From positions 62,001-126,000 of the forward strand of contig JAIUPQ010000003.1 in assembly GCA_020161145.1 (NCBI GenBank): DNA of 64,000 bases, given 5' to 3'. Source of the stretch: Pseudomonadota bacterium (GTDB taxonomy: Bacteria; Pseudomonadota; Gammaproteobacteria; Burkholderiales; Burkholderiaceae_C). The notes under the pieces are model-generated. The model did no database searches, was not told the origin of the DNA, and saw nothing but the letters and a program-made list of their open reading frames with translations. Both the position numbers and the translations under genes were made by a program. Within the stretch, counting starts at the first letter, position 1. Each line of letters begins with the position of its first letter. This document shows, piece by piece, positions 1 through 8,305 of the stretch.

Positions 1-250
1 ACATCGACAGCATGATGACGGGCAGCCGGGGCCACTCGGCGCGGATGGCGCCCAGGGTTTCGAGCCCATTGCGGCCGGCCATGTTGATGTCCAGCAGCAC
101 CACGTGCACAGCCACGGTGCGGATCAGCGCCAGCGCGCTGGCGCCGTCGGCCGCCTCGGCCACGACGCGCACGTCGGTCTCGTCGGCCATCAGCCGGGCC
201 ATGCCGGCGCGAAAAATGGTGTGGTCATCGACCACCAGCAAGTCGATCAT
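1..250 (-). CDS. LuxR/NarL-type response regulator, receiver domain (3' partial)
   Basis: This is the N-terminal 83 residues of a two-component response regulator; the rest, presumably including the HTH output domain, lies beyond the left window edge. The receiver fold is clear: an acidic pair (D8, D9) near the start, then hydrophobic strands leading to the phosphoacceptor D54 in the VVLLDINM segment, then GRNGLETL. The ATG overlaps the stop of the upstream histidine kinase as ATGA, so the two are translationally coupled and very likely cognate. NarL-family output is inferred from the HisKA_3-type partner, because the DNA-binding part cannot be seen. Confidence 0.85.
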   Translation of the reverse strand, partial: MIDLLVVDDHTIFRAGMARLMADETDVRVVAEAADGASALALIRTVAVHVVLLDINMAGRNGLETLGAIRAEWPRLPVIMLSM

Positions 251-1314
251 GGCGCCGCCCCCGGCATGGGCACGGTCAGCACCACCTCGGTGCCGCCGCC
301 CGGGGCCTCGCCCACGTGCAGCCGCCCGCCGATCTCGCGCGCGCGCTCGGCCATGCCAAAGAGGCCCAACGCGCCCTTGCGGTGCGCGGTGGCGTGCAGG
401 CCCACGCCGTCGTCGGCCAGGCGCAGCGTGAAGGTGCTGGCGGTCTGCGCAATGCCCAGCGTCACCCGCTGCGCGCGGGCGTGGCGGGCCACGTTGGTCA
501 GCGCCTCCTGCACGATGCGAAACACCTGGGTCGCGGCCTCGGCCGCCAGCGCGTCCGAAGGGCCGCTGCACTGCACCTCGGTGGCCACGTCGTGGCGTGC
601 GCCAAAGCGCTCCAGCGCCTGGCGCAGCGCCGACTCCAGCCCCAGCAGGTCCAGCGTCACCGGCCGCAGCTCGTTGGAGATGGCGCGCACGGCGGCGATG
701 CTGTCCTGCATCAGCGCGATCAAGTCGTTGGCGATGGCATGCACCTCGCCCTGGTCGGGCTGGGTGGTGCGCCGGGCGATGCGCGCCAGGTCGAACTTGG
801 CCGAGCTGAGCATGCCGCCCAGCACGTCGTGCAGTTCGCGCGCCAGGTGGGCGCGCTCGGTCTCGCGCGCGGCGTTCACGTGCTGGGCCAGCTCGCGCAG
901 CTGCTCGCGGTGGCGCTTGAGCTCCAGCGCCCGCTGCACGCTGTCGGTCACGTCCAGCGCCACGCCGGCCAGCGCCGGACGGCCCCGGCAGATCACGCGC
1001 GACGCATGCAGATCCAGGTGCACGATCTGGCCGTCGCTGCGCACGCCCTTGGTGTAGTAGTGGATGGACTGCACCGCCCCGCCCACGCGCAGCCGGTAGT
1101 TGCGCATCACCTCGTCCACCGAGTCCGGCGTCACGCAGTCCACCATGCGTCGGCCGATGAAGTCGTCGCGGGCATAGCCGAACATGGCGGCAAAGGTGTC
1201 GTTGGCATACATGAAGCGCTCGTCCAGCACCACGTAGACACCGGCCAGCGACTGCTCGACGATGCCCCGAAACGGCACGTCGTCAAAGCTCAATTCCGTG
1301 GATAGCTGGGGCAT
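247..1314 (-). CDS. PAS-domain sensor histidine kinase, NarX/DegS type (HisKA_3)
   Basis: A 355-residue cytoplasmic sensor kinase without membrane segments. Residues ~12-125 form a PAS domain (FMYANDTFAAMFGYARDDFIG) followed by its C-cap. Residues ~145-215 are a HisKA_3 dimerisation domain with phosphoacceptor H162 in ARELHDVLGG. The C-terminus is an HATPase_c domain with an N-box (EALTNVARHA) and a glycine-rich DDGVG loop. The reading frame stays open upstream, but that part runs antisense to the moxR gene; the ATG at 1314 begins the recognisable PAS domain and is the chosen start. It overlaps the response regulator by four bases, so the pair forms one operon. The signal is unknown; a soluble PAS suggests an internal cue. 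Confidence 0.88.
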   Translation of the reverse strand: MPQLSTELSFDDVPFRGIVEQSLAGVYVVLDERFMYANDTFAAMFGYARDDFIGRRMVDCVTPDSVDEVMRNYRLRVGGAVQSIHYYTKGVRSDGQIVHLDLHASRVICRGRPALAGVALDVTDSVQRALELKRHREQLRELAQHVNAARETERAHLARELHDVLGGMLSSAKFDLARIARRTTQPDQGEVHAIANDLIALMQDSIAAVRAISNELRPVTLDLLGLESALRQALERFGARHDVATEVQCSGPSDALAAEAATQVFRIVQEALTNVARHARAQRVTLGIAQTASTFTLRLADDGVGLHATAHRKGALGLFGMAERAREIGGRLHVGEAPGGGTEVVLTVPMPGAAP

Positions 1315-1347
1315 CGGCCCACTGTAGCCTGCGCTAAGGTAGCGGCC

Positions 1348-2277
1348 ATGCGTGATTCCCCCTCCACCCCCGCGCCGCTGCTGCGGTTGCGCAGCCAGCT
1401 GGGCCGCGTCATCCTGGGCAAGACGGCCGAGATCGACGACGCCCTGACCTGCCTGCTGGCCGGCGGCCATCTGTTGATCGAAGACGTGCCCGGCGTAGGC
1501 AAGACCACGCTGGCCCACGCGCTGGCGCTGTCCATGGGGCTGGCCTATGCCCGCGTGCAGTTCACCGCCGACCTGCTGCCGGCCGACCTGCTGGGCGTGA
1601 CCCTGCTCGACGCCGAGCGCCGCTTCGTCTTCCAGCCCGGCCCCGTGTTCACCCAGGTGCTGCTGGCCGACGAAATCAACCGCGCCGGCCCGCGCACCCA
1701 AAGCGCCCTGCTCGAAGCCATGGAGGAGCGCCAGGTCAGCGTCGAGGGCCAGACCCATGCGCTGCCCCAGCCCTTCTTCGTCATCGCCACCCAGAACCCG
1801 GCCCACCAGCTGGGCACCCACCCGCTGCCCGAGTCGCAGCTGGATCGCTTCATGATGCGCATCCGCCTGGGGCTGCCCGACGCGCTGGCCGAGCGCGCCA
1901 TCCTGCGCGGTGAAGACAGCCGCACGCTGCTGCGCGGCCTCACGCCCGCGTTGACGCCTACCGAGCTGCTGGCGCTGCAAGCCCAGGTGGGCCAGGTGCA
2001 CGCGTCCGATGCGCTGCTGGACTACCTGCAAGCCCTGCTGGCCGCCACCCGCAGCGGCCGCTGGTTCGTCGAAGGGCTGTCGCCGCGCGCCGGCATTGCC
2101 GTGCTGCGCGCGGCGCGGGCGCGAGCGCTGCTGAGCGGCCGCGTGCATGTCTCGCCCGACGACGTGCAGGCCATCCTGCCGCAGGCCGTGGCCCACCGGC
2201 TGGTGCCGGTGGCCGGCAGCGGACGCGGCGCCGTCGAGCAGGTGCGCGCCATGGTTGAAGCCACGGCGCTGCGGTGA
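1348..2277 (+). CDS. MoxR family AAA+ ATPase
   Basis: A 309-residue MoxR-type AAA+ ATPase, a chaperone-like family that usually acts with DUF58 and VWA or transglutaminase partners. Walker A is at ~47-54 (EDVPGVGKTT), Walker B at LLADEINRA (~107-115), sensor 1 at IATQNP, and the LDRF arginine region follows. The lid domain fills the C-terminal third. It starts 33 bp from the divergent histidine kinase. Its TGA overlaps the GTG of the next gene, and the three genes from here to 5323 form one tightly coupled operon. The substrate is not known; this operon type is widespread in proteobacteria. Confidence 0.92.
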   Translation: MRDSPSTPAPLLRLRSQLGRVILGKTAEIDDALTCLLAGGHLLIEDVPGVGKTTLAHALALSMGLAYARVQFTADLLPADLLGVTLLDAERRFVFQPGPVFTQVLLADEINRAGPRTQSALLEAMEERQVSVEGQTHALPQPFFVIATQNPAHQLGTHPLPESQLDRFMMRIRLGLPDALAERAILRGEDSRTLLRGLTPALTPTELLALQAQVGQVHASDALLDYLQALLAATRSGRWFVEGLSPRAGIAVLRAARARALLSGRVHVSPDDVQAILPQAVAHRLVPVAGSGRGAVEQVRAMVEATALR

Positions 2278-3242
2278 ACCCCGTGCGCCGCTGGCTGGCC
2301 GCGCAATGGGCGCGGCGCCACCCCGCCAGCGACGTGCTGGCGCTGACCCAGCGCAACCTCTACATCGTGCCCACCCGCGCCGGCCTGGGCTACCTGGCCA
2401 TGCTGTTGCTGCTGCTGGTGGCCACCATCAACGAGCAGCTCAGCCTGGGCTATGCGCTGACTTTTTTGCTGGCCGGTGCGGGCCTGGCCTCACTGTGGGC
2501 CACCCACCGCAACCTGAACGGCCTGCAGTTGCACCTGATGGCGCCGGCGCCCGTGCACGCGGGCGACACGGTGCGGCTGCGCGTGGCCTTGCACAACCCA
2601 GGCCCGGCGCGCTGGGCGGTAGCCATTCACCCCCGGGGCCAGCCGGTGGCCGATGCCGGCTGGGCCGACGTGCCGGCCCGCGCCCACGGCGAGCTGCAAC
2701 TAGCGCTGCCCATGCCTCGGCGTGGCCTGCACGCGCTGCCGCCGCTGCGCGTGGAATCGCGGTTTCCGCTGGGGCTGTTCGTCTGCTGGGCCGTCTGGCG
2801 GCCGGCGGCCCCAGTCTGGGTCTACCCCCGCCCCGAGCACCCCACGCCCGCCCTGCCGCGCGAGGGCGAGGCCGGCCCGCCACCGGCCAGCGCGGCGGCG
2901 GCGGCCCCGGTGCCCAGCGAGGCACTGGAGGAGCTGCGCCCCTACCGCCCAGGCGACCCGCTGGCCCAGGTGCTGTGGAAGCAGGCTGCCCGCCAGCCCG
3001 ACGCCCCGCTGTGGGTGCGCGTGCGCGGCCACAGCGGCCACGCCGTCTGCTGGCTGGACTGGCAGGCCACCCAGGGGCTGGACACCGAGGCCCGGCTGGC
3101 GCGGCTGGCTGCCTGGGTGCTGACTGCCGACGCCGCCGGCCTGCGCTTTGGCCTGCACCTGCCGGGCCAGACCCTGGCGCCGGCGCGCGGCGAGACCCAG
3201 CGCCACGCCGCGCTGCGCGCGCTGGCGGGGTGGGAGCCATGA
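2274..3242 (+). CDS. DUF58 domain protein
   Basis: A 322-residue DUF58 protein, the usual partner of MoxR ATPases. It starts with GTG inside the moxR stop (GTGA overlap), so translation is coupled. Two adjacent hydrophobic segments near residues 40-72 (LGYLAMLLLLLVATI and YALTFLLAGAGLASLW) anchor it in the inner membrane. The DUF58 core motif is the ELRPYRPGDPL segment near residue 220, followed by VLWKQAARQPD. The family's function is unknown; the VWA-like fold of DUF58 and its neighbours suggest a role in envelope complex assembly. Its stop overlaps the next start as ATGA. Confidence 0.87.
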   Translation: MNPVRRWLAAQWARRHPASDVLALTQRNLYIVPTRAGLGYLAMLLLLLVATINEQLSLGYALTFLLAGAGLASLWATHRNLNGLQLHLMAPAPVHAGDTVRLRVALHNPGPARWAVAIHPRGQPVADAGWADVPARAHGELQLALPMPRRGLHALPPLRVESRFPLGLFVCWAVWRPAAPVWVYPRPEHPTPALPREGEAGPPPASAAAAAPVPSEALEELRPYRPGDPLAQVLWKQAARQPDAPLWVRVRGHSGHAVCWLDWQATQGLDTEARLARLAAWVLTADAAGLRFGLHLPGQTLAPARGETQRHAALRALAGWEP

Positions 3243-5323
3243 ATCGCGTCCAGGCCCTGCGCGAGCGTTGGTGGTGGCGGCTGCCGCGCGAGGCCCGCGA
3301 CACCCTCTTCGTGCTGGCCACCATCGCCGCCGTGCTGCTGCCCCACACCAGCCACCTGCCCCTGTGGTGCAGCGCGCTGGCCGCCGGCGTGCTGGCCTGG
3401 CGCGCCCAGCTGGCCGTCAGCGGCAAGGCCTTGCCCAGCCGTGTGGTGCTGCTGGCCGCGCTGGTGCTGGTGGTGGTGCTGACCTTCAACAGCTACGGCC
3501 GGCTGACGGGCCGTGAGGCGGGCGTCACCCTGCTGGCCGCCTTGCTGGCGCTCAAGACCCTGGAGTTGCGCGCCCGGCGCGATGCGCTGGTGGTCTTTCA
3601 CCTGGGCTTCTTTCTGCTGCTGATGCAGTTTCTGCACGGGCAAGGCATGGCCGTCGCCGGCTGGAGCCTCATCACCTGCTGGGCGCTGCTGACGGCCCTG
3701 GTGCTGGCGCAAATGCCCATGGGCCGACCGGCCCTGCGCGTGGCCGCCAGCCAGGCCGCGCGCGTCACCCTGCTGGGTCTGCCGCTGATGGCGGCCTTGT
3801 TTGTGCTGTTCCCGCGCATGGGCCCGCTGTGGGGCCAGCCCGGCGAGGCCGTGGGCCAGACGGGCCTGTCCAACGAGCTGCGCTTTGGCGGCATGAGCGA
3901 GCTGGCCGAGGACGACGGCATTGCGCTGCGGCTGCGCGTGGACGAGGGTCAGCTGCCTATCGGCCAGCTCTACCTGCGTGGCCCGGTGCTCACCGAGCTG
4001 ACGCCCGACGGCCGCACCTGGCTGCCGCCCGCACCGCCGCCGGCCGAGCCCGCCGCGCTGGTGCCAGCGGGCGAGCCGCCCCAGGTGCGCGGGCCGCTGC
4101 TGCGCTACACCGTGCTGGTCGAGCCCTCGCGCCTGCGCACGCTGCCGCTGCTGGAGCCCGGCGACGAGCCGGCCGGCGCCACGCTGACGGCGGGCGAACT
4201 GCACGCCCGGCGCCTGCCCACGCTGGACTGGCAGGCCCGTGCGCCATTGACCCAGCAGGTGCGGCTGAGCCGGCAAACGCACCTGGCCACCCGCCACGGC
4301 GCGGGCGCCGCCACGCCCGAGGTGGCCTCGGCGCTGGCCCTGCCCCCAGGCCGCAACCCGCGCCTGCTGGCCTGGGCCCAGGCTCTGGCCGCCCGGTTGG
4401 GCCCTGGCGCCAGTGCGCAGGCGCGCAGCCAGGCCGTGCTGGCGCATCTGCATGAGGGCGACTACTTCTACACCCTGACCCCCGGCGCCTACCCCGGCAG
4501 CGACGCCGTCGACGACTTCTGGTTCGACCGCAAGCTGGGCTTTTGCGAGCACTACGCCGCCGGCTACGTCATTGCCCTGCGCGCCATGGGCGTGCCGGCG
4601 CGGCTGGTGGCCGGCTACCAGGGCGCGGACGCCCAGCGGCAGGACGGCTGGCTGGTGGTGCGCAACCGCCAGGCCCACGCCTGGGCCGAGATCTGGAGCG
4701 CTGGCACCGGCTGGCAGCGGGTAGACCCCACCGCCGCCGTGGCCCCCAGCCGGGTGGACCTGGGCCAACCCTTGCCCGCCCCGCAAAACGCACTGGCCCG
4801 CGCGCTGCTGGGCGAGGGCGGCGGTCTGCTGCGCCGGCTCCAGGGCTGGGGCGAGACGCTGGACCTGCGCTGGCAGCAATGGGTGCTGAACTACTCGCGC
4901 AGCCAGCAGATGGGCCTGCTGGAGCGCCTGGGCTGGCGCGAGCCCGACGCGACCGCACTGGGTCAGCTCATCGCCATCTTGATGGCCACCACGCTGGCGG
5001 CCGCCAGCGCCCTGCTGCTGTGGCGCGCCCGCCGCCACAACCGCGACGAGGCCGACCACCGCTGGCTGCACGCCCGCCTGGCCGCGCTGGGCCTGCCCGC
5101 CCAGGCCCATGAGGCGCCGCTGCGCTGGGCCGCACTGGTGCAGGCGACCTGGGGTGCGGCCGGCGAGCCACTGCGGGCCCTGCTGCTGGCCGAGGAGGCG
5201 CGGCGCTATGGCCCCCTGGCGGCCACCGCACCGCGAAGCGCCTGGCGGCAATGGCGCTGGCGGCGCGGAGTGGCCCGCGTGCTGCGCCATGCGGCACCTC
5301 AACCGCGCAGGGCGTCGCGGTAG
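3239..5323 (+). CDS. TgpA-like membrane transglutaminase (DUF3488/transglutaminase/DUF4129)
   Basis: A 694-residue inner-membrane protein. The first ~190 residues contain several hydrophobic helices (DUF3488). A periplasmic transglutaminase-like domain follows with the full triad: C436 (GFCEHYAAGYV), H480 (QAHAWAEIW) and D496 (VDPTAAV). A last membrane helix near 582-600 precedes a cytoplasmic DUF4129-like tail. This matches the TgpA family, whose Pseudomonas aeruginosa member is essential and sits in an equivalent MoxR/DUF58 operon. The start ATG overlaps the DUF58 stop. The 3' end overlaps the convergent reductase gene by 25 bp. The acyl acceptor and donor are unknown. Confidence 0.9.
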   Translation: MNRVQALRERWWWRLPREARDTLFVLATIAAVLLPHTSHLPLWCSALAAGVLAWRAQLAVSGKALPSRVVLLAALVLVVVLTFNSYGRLTGREAGVTLLAALLALKTLELRARRDALVVFHLGFFLLLMQFLHGQGMAVAGWSLITCWALLTALVLAQMPMGRPALRVAASQAARVTLLGLPLMAALFVLFPRMGPLWGQPGEAVGQTGLSNELRFGGMSELAEDDGIALRLRVDEGQLPIGQLYLRGPVLTELTPDGRTWLPPAPPPAEPAALVPAGEPPQVRGPLLRYTVLVEPSRLRTLPLLEPGDEPAGATLTAGELHARRLPTLDWQARAPLTQQVRLSRQTHLATRHGAGAATPEVASALALPPGRNPRLLAWAQALAARLGPGASAQARSQAVLAHLHEGDYFYTLTPGAYPGSDAVDDFWFDRKLGFCEHYAAGYVIALRAMGVPARLVAGYQGADAQRQDGWLVVRNRQAHAWAEIWSAGTGWQRVDPTAAVAPSRVDLGQPLPAPQNALARALLGEGGGLLRRLQGWGETLDLRWQQWVLNYSRSQQMGLLERLGWREPDATALGQLIAILMATTLAAASALLLWRARRHNRDEADHRWLHARLAALGLPAQAHEAPLRWAALVQATWGAAGEPLRALLLAEEARRYGPLAATAPRSAWRQWRWRRGVARVLRHAAPQPRRASR

Positions 5324-6135
5324 TCGGCCGCGTATTGCGCGAGGCCACGCGACGGCCGGCCAGTCAACACCTCAACCCCATCGCTGACCATCGCGGTATG
5401 GCCGTTGCGCACGTCGCCAAACAGCCCCGCCAGCATGCGCCCGCTGGCTTCCGGCAGGCCGGCGCTGCGCAAGGCCGCCACGAACGCGTCGTCGCTGACC
5501 GGCGTGTAGCCTATCCGGCGGCCCGCCACCTGCGACAGCACGGCCGCCGCCTGCGCATAGCCCAGGGCTTGCGGGCCGGTCAGCGTGTAGGCCTGGTTGT
5601 CGAAGCGCCCGGTGCACAGGGCCGCCGCGGCGCAAGCGGCAATGTCGCGCGCATCGATGAAGCTCGTGGCGCCCTCGCCGGCCGGCAGTGCGATGTCGCC
5701 GCGTGCCACGTCGGGCGCCCAGATGCCGTGAAAGTTGTCGGCGAACCAGTTGGGGCGCAGGATGACCCAGCGCGCCAGCGCAGACTCGAGCGCCATCTCC
5801 ACCTGGCGGTAAGCCCCGGCGGGATCGTGCTCCACACCCATCATGGACTGCATCACGACCTTGACGCCGCGCTCGGCGGCCAGCGCCACAGCCGGCAGCA
5901 GGAAGGCCTCCACCGCCAGGCTGTCCGCGGGCATCAGCAGGTAGAGCCTGTCCACCCCCTCAAAGGCCGGGGCGTGGGTGGCGCGGTCGGCATAGTCGAA
6001 GCGCACGGCCTCGGCGCCCGCGACCGCTCGGCCGGTGCGGGACGCGGCCTTCACCGCCTGCCCTTGCGCGACCAGCGCCCGAACCAGCAGCCGGCCCACG
6101 GTGCCCGAAGCCCCCAGTACGAGTATCTTGTTCAT
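5299..6135 (-). CDS. NmrA-like NAD(P)-binding oxidoreductase (SDR, atypical)
   Basis: A 278-residue atypical short-chain dehydrogenase of the NmrA/quinone oxidoreductase-2 (QorB-like) group. The N-terminal dinucleotide loop is GASGTVGRLLVRAL (residues 8-21). The active-site YxxxK pair is absent, as is usual for this group. The segment RPNWFADNFHGIWAP resembles QorB-type proteins. The frame continues 22 codons upstream, but the ATG at 6135 directly precedes the beta1-strand NKILVLGASG and is preferred. A LysR gene diverges from it across 114 bp, the classic layout for a regulator and its target. The substrate cannot be told from sequence. Confidence 0.8.
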   Translation of the reverse strand: MNKILVLGASGTVGRLLVRALVAQGQAVKAASRTGRAVAGAEAVRFDYADRATHAPAFEGVDRLYLLMPADSLAVEAFLLPAVALAAERGVKVVMQSMMGVEHDPAGAYRQVEMALESALARWVILRPNWFADNFHGIWAPDVARGDIALPAGEGATSFIDARDIAACAAAALCTGRFDNQAYTLTGPQALGYAQAAAVLSQVAGRRIGYTPVSDDAFVAALRSAGLPEASGRMLAGLFGDVRNGHTAMVSDGVEVLTGRPSRGLAQYAADYRDALRG

Positions 6136-6249
6136 GATGCGAGTCCTTGGATGTTGTGAAGTCAGGTTGAACGACGCCTCACGATAGGTCGCACCATTCA
6201 CTCAAGGAAGTCGGTTTGTCATTCAATATCCGTTAAGCTGACCTTCACA

Positions 6250-7152
6250 ATGGACGATCTCAAGCCCTTCGCACTGTTTGCCGAGGTGGTGCGTGCCGGC
6301 TCGCTCAGCGCCGCCGCGCGGCACCTGGGCATCAGCACCTCGGCGGTCAGCCAGCAACTGCGCGCTCTGGAGCAGCGCCACAGCGTGACGCTGCTGCACC
6401 GCTCGACGCGCAAACTCACCCTGACCGAAGCGGGCCGCAACCTGGCCACGCATTGCCAGGCGCTGACGGCCGTGGCCGCGCAGGCCCGCCAGCAGTTGGC
6501 GCTGGCGCGTGATGCGCCACAGGGCGAGCTGCGCATCTCGGCGCCCATGGGCTTCGCGCGCTGCGTGGCCCCGGCGCTGGCCCCGCTGCTGGCCGACCAC
6601 GCCGCGCTGACGCTGCACCTGGAGGTGGACGACCGCATGATCGACCTCATCGATGCCCGCATCGATCTGGCCATACGGGCCGGCGACCTGGCCGATTCGA
6701 GCTGGAGTGCCAAGCCGCTGTGCCGCATCGACTGGCTGCTGTGCGCCGCGCCCGCCTACCTGGCGCGCGCCGGCACGCCGGCCTCACCGTCAGAACTGCC
6801 GGGGCACCATTGGCTGACACCACCACGCGGCGGCCGGGCGCTGCCGCTGCAGATGAGCGGGCCGGGTGGCGCGCAGGCCGCCATCGAGATCGAGCCCCGC
6901 ATCACCAGCAACAGCCAGCTGTCGCTGCAGCAGCTGTGCGTCAGCGGCCTGGGTCTGGCCTTCGTCGTGGCCACCGATGCGCAAGACGATGTGCAGGCGC
7001 GCCGGCTGGTGCACGTGCTGCCCGACTGGCGCGTCCCGCCCCTGCCCTTGTGGGCGGTCACGCCACAGCGGGATCGCAAGCCGGCCAAGGTGCGGCATGC
7101 GATCGCGGCGCTGCAGGCCTATTTACTGCAGTTACCGGGGGCGTCGGTCTGA
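6250..7152 (+). CDS. LysR family transcriptional regulator
   Basis: A 300-residue LysR-type regulator. The winged HTH is at residues ~4-62 (SLSAAARHLGISTSAVSQQLRALE). The effector-binding domain begins near 90 (GELRISAPMGFAR) and has the two-lobe pattern of the family. It resembles the CrgA/DsdC-like subgroup that often controls a divergent oxidoreductase. The likely target is the NmrA-like gene across the 114-bp intergenic region. I did not find a convincing T-N11-A operator there. Confidence 0.9.
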   Translation: MDDLKPFALFAEVVRAGSLSAAARHLGISTSAVSQQLRALEQRHSVTLLHRSTRKLTLTEAGRNLATHCQALTAVAAQARQQLALARDAPQGELRISAPMGFARCVAPALAPLLADHAALTLHLEVDDRMIDLIDARIDLAIRAGDLADSSWSAKPLCRIDWLLCAAPAYLARAGTPASPSELPGHHWLTPPRGGRALPLQMSGPGGAQAAIEIEPRITSNSQLSLQQLCVSGLGLAFVVATDAQDDVQARRLVHVLPDWRVPPLPLWAVTPQRDRKPAKVRHAIAALQAYLLQLPGASV

Positions 7153-7254
7153 CGCTCCGCCGCATGGGCGTGGCTGGCGAGGCTGGGCCTGCGCAGATGA
7201 GATGGAAGAAGAGGCGCGCCTATCCATCCGATCCTCCCAATGCCAATTTGCGGA

Positions 7255-7674
7255 TCACCCCAGCCACGGGTTGATAACGACTGTGCCCGCTGCTTCGAAG
7301 GGACTGGTGTCCCGGGTGGCAACGGCAAACCCATTGGCCGCCGCGATCGCAGCGATGTAGCCATCGGCCGTGCCGACGGCCAGGCCAGCACCACGGGCCT
7401 TGGTCATCAGCGCCGCATAGGCCTGTGTGCAAGCCAGATCGAACGGCAAGACGCGGCCAGCGAATAGCGGCAGCACACGTCTCTCCAGGTTTTCCTGCAG
7501 GCCTGCGCGCCGCTTGCCGGCTGGTAGCAGCGCCACGCCCGCCCGCAGCTCCGCCACCGTGATGGCGGACAGAAACAGCGTTTCCATCGGCTGTGCGTCG
7601 ATCCACGCGATCACCCGCGGCTCAGGCGCCAGCCGAAGCGGCTCCGACATCACATTGGTGTCGAGCAGAATCAC
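7255..7674 (-). CDS. PIN-domain toxin, FitB/VapC type
   Basis: A 139-residue PIN-domain protein, a predicted Mg-dependent ribonuclease toxin. The four acidic residues expected for catalysis are present: D5 (LLDTNVMSE), E42 (VAELRAG), D104 (TADGYIAA) and D122 (TRDTSPFE). The NVMSE start and the VLPFDLACTQAYA segment are typical of FitB-like toxins. It overlaps the antitoxin gene by four bases (ATGA), with the antitoxin upstream as expected for this class. It is intact, so the module is probably functional. Its RNA target is unknown; tRNA or initiator-tRNA cleavage is common in the family. Confidence 0.9.
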   Translation of the reverse strand: MILLDTNVMSEPLRLAPEPRVIAWIDAQPMETLFLSAITVAELRAGVALLPAGKRRAGLQENLERRVLPLFAGRVLPFDLACTQAYAALMTKARGAGLAVGTADGYIAAIAAANGFAVATRDTSPFEAAGTVVINPWLG

Positions 7675-7925
7675 TCGAAACTCACCGGACGCGCTGGCGT
7701 CTTGTCGCGCACCTGCTCGAACACCGCGAATTCCTCATCGCTCAGCTTGGCCTGGCGGCCCATGTCGGCCAGAAGCGAACCCAGCTTCACGCGCCCCTTG
7801 GGGCTGATCGCTGACTCCAAAATCTCGCGCACCTCGGCCTCCATGCTCTGGCCGTGCTGGGCAGCACGGACGCGCAGCGCACGGTGCACTTCGTCGGAGA
7901 GGTTGCGAACTGTCAGCATGGCCAC
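7671..7925 (-). CDS. FitA-like ribbon-helix-helix antitoxin
   Basis: An 84-residue antitoxin with an N-terminal ribbon-helix-helix (AMLTVRNLSDEVHRALRVRA) typical of FitA proteins. This is followed by the conserved AQHGQSMEAEVREIL helix and a C-terminal tail that should wrap the toxin. Two starts are possible: GTG at 7925 or ATG at 7919. I chose GTG because GAGG lies eight bases upstream of it but 14 upstream of the ATG. The antitoxin dimer should repress its own operon, and short direct repeats lie just upstream. It ends inside the toxin start codon. Confidence 0.85.
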   Translation of the reverse strand: MAMLTVRNLSDEVHRALRVRAAQHGQSMEAEVREILESAISPKGRVKLGSLLADMGRQAKLSDEEFAVFEQVRDKTPARPVSFE

Positions 7926-7941
7926 GGCGATCACCTCGAGT

Positions 7942-7975
7942 GCATTCGGTGCATGCATTCTAAAGTCACGCATTC
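7942..7975 (-). promoter_or_regulatory. Candidate autoregulatory operator of the FitAB module
   Basis: Three copies of GCATTC (GAATGC on the transcribed strand) begin at 7942, 7955 and 7970, just upstream of the antitoxin start. The middle copy overlaps a TAGAAT hexamer that could serve as the -10 box. Ribbon-helix-helix antitoxins bind short repeated sites over their own promoters, so this is a plausible operator. It was not tested, and no good -35 box is visible. Confidence 0.4.
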
Positions 7976-8160
7976 AATCTCAGCGCAGGGATCACCCTGA
8001 ACCGTGGAACACCCCGAATTCAGCGTTCTGGACATTGCCGGGCCGGTCGCGGCCCGTTCCTTGGGGCATCCGGTTGGGCGTCGGCTTGCGGGCCTTCAGG
8101 CTTTGCCATCCGCCCGAAGGGTGATCAACACGCGCATTGGAGTGCCACCTGACGTGCCCT

Positions 8161-8190
8161 GAAACGAAACAAGGACCCGAAGGTCCTTGT
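8161..8190 (-). terminator. Rho-independent terminator downstream of tRNA-His
   Basis: On the minus strand there is a perfect 9-bp stem, ACAAGGACC with GGTCCTTGT (8169-8177 and 8182-8190), closed by a stable UUCG tetraloop. A T-rich run TTCGTTTC follows (8161-8168). It lies 16 bases downstream of the tRNA-His CCA end and should end that transcript. The roughly 230 bp from here to the toxin-antitoxin promoter show no credible gene. Confidence 0.85.
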
Positions 8191-8205
8191 TCTTGCTGGC
8201 ATTTT

Positions 8206-8282
8206 TGGGGTGGCTGATGGGACTCGAACCCACGACGACCAGAATCACAATCTGGGACTCTACCAACTGAGCTACAGCCACC
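8206..8282 (-). tRNA. tRNA-His (GTG)
   Basis: A full cloverleaf is visible on the minus strand. The acceptor stem GTGGCTG pairs with CAGCCAC, and the extra G(-1) opposite C73 is the identity element of histidine tRNA. The anticodon loop is TTGTGAT (anticodon GTG), the T-loop is TTCGAGT, and the CCA end is encoded. It follows ppiD and is followed by a strong terminator. Confidence 0.97.
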
Positions 8283-8305
8283 GCTGTAAAGATCGAAGTA
8301 TAGCT

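Noticed and set aside
1315..2196. A 294-residue N-terminal extension of the histidine kinase
   Set aside because: The extension overlaps moxR completely in antisense and has shadow-type composition; the PAS domain begins right after the ATG at 1314.
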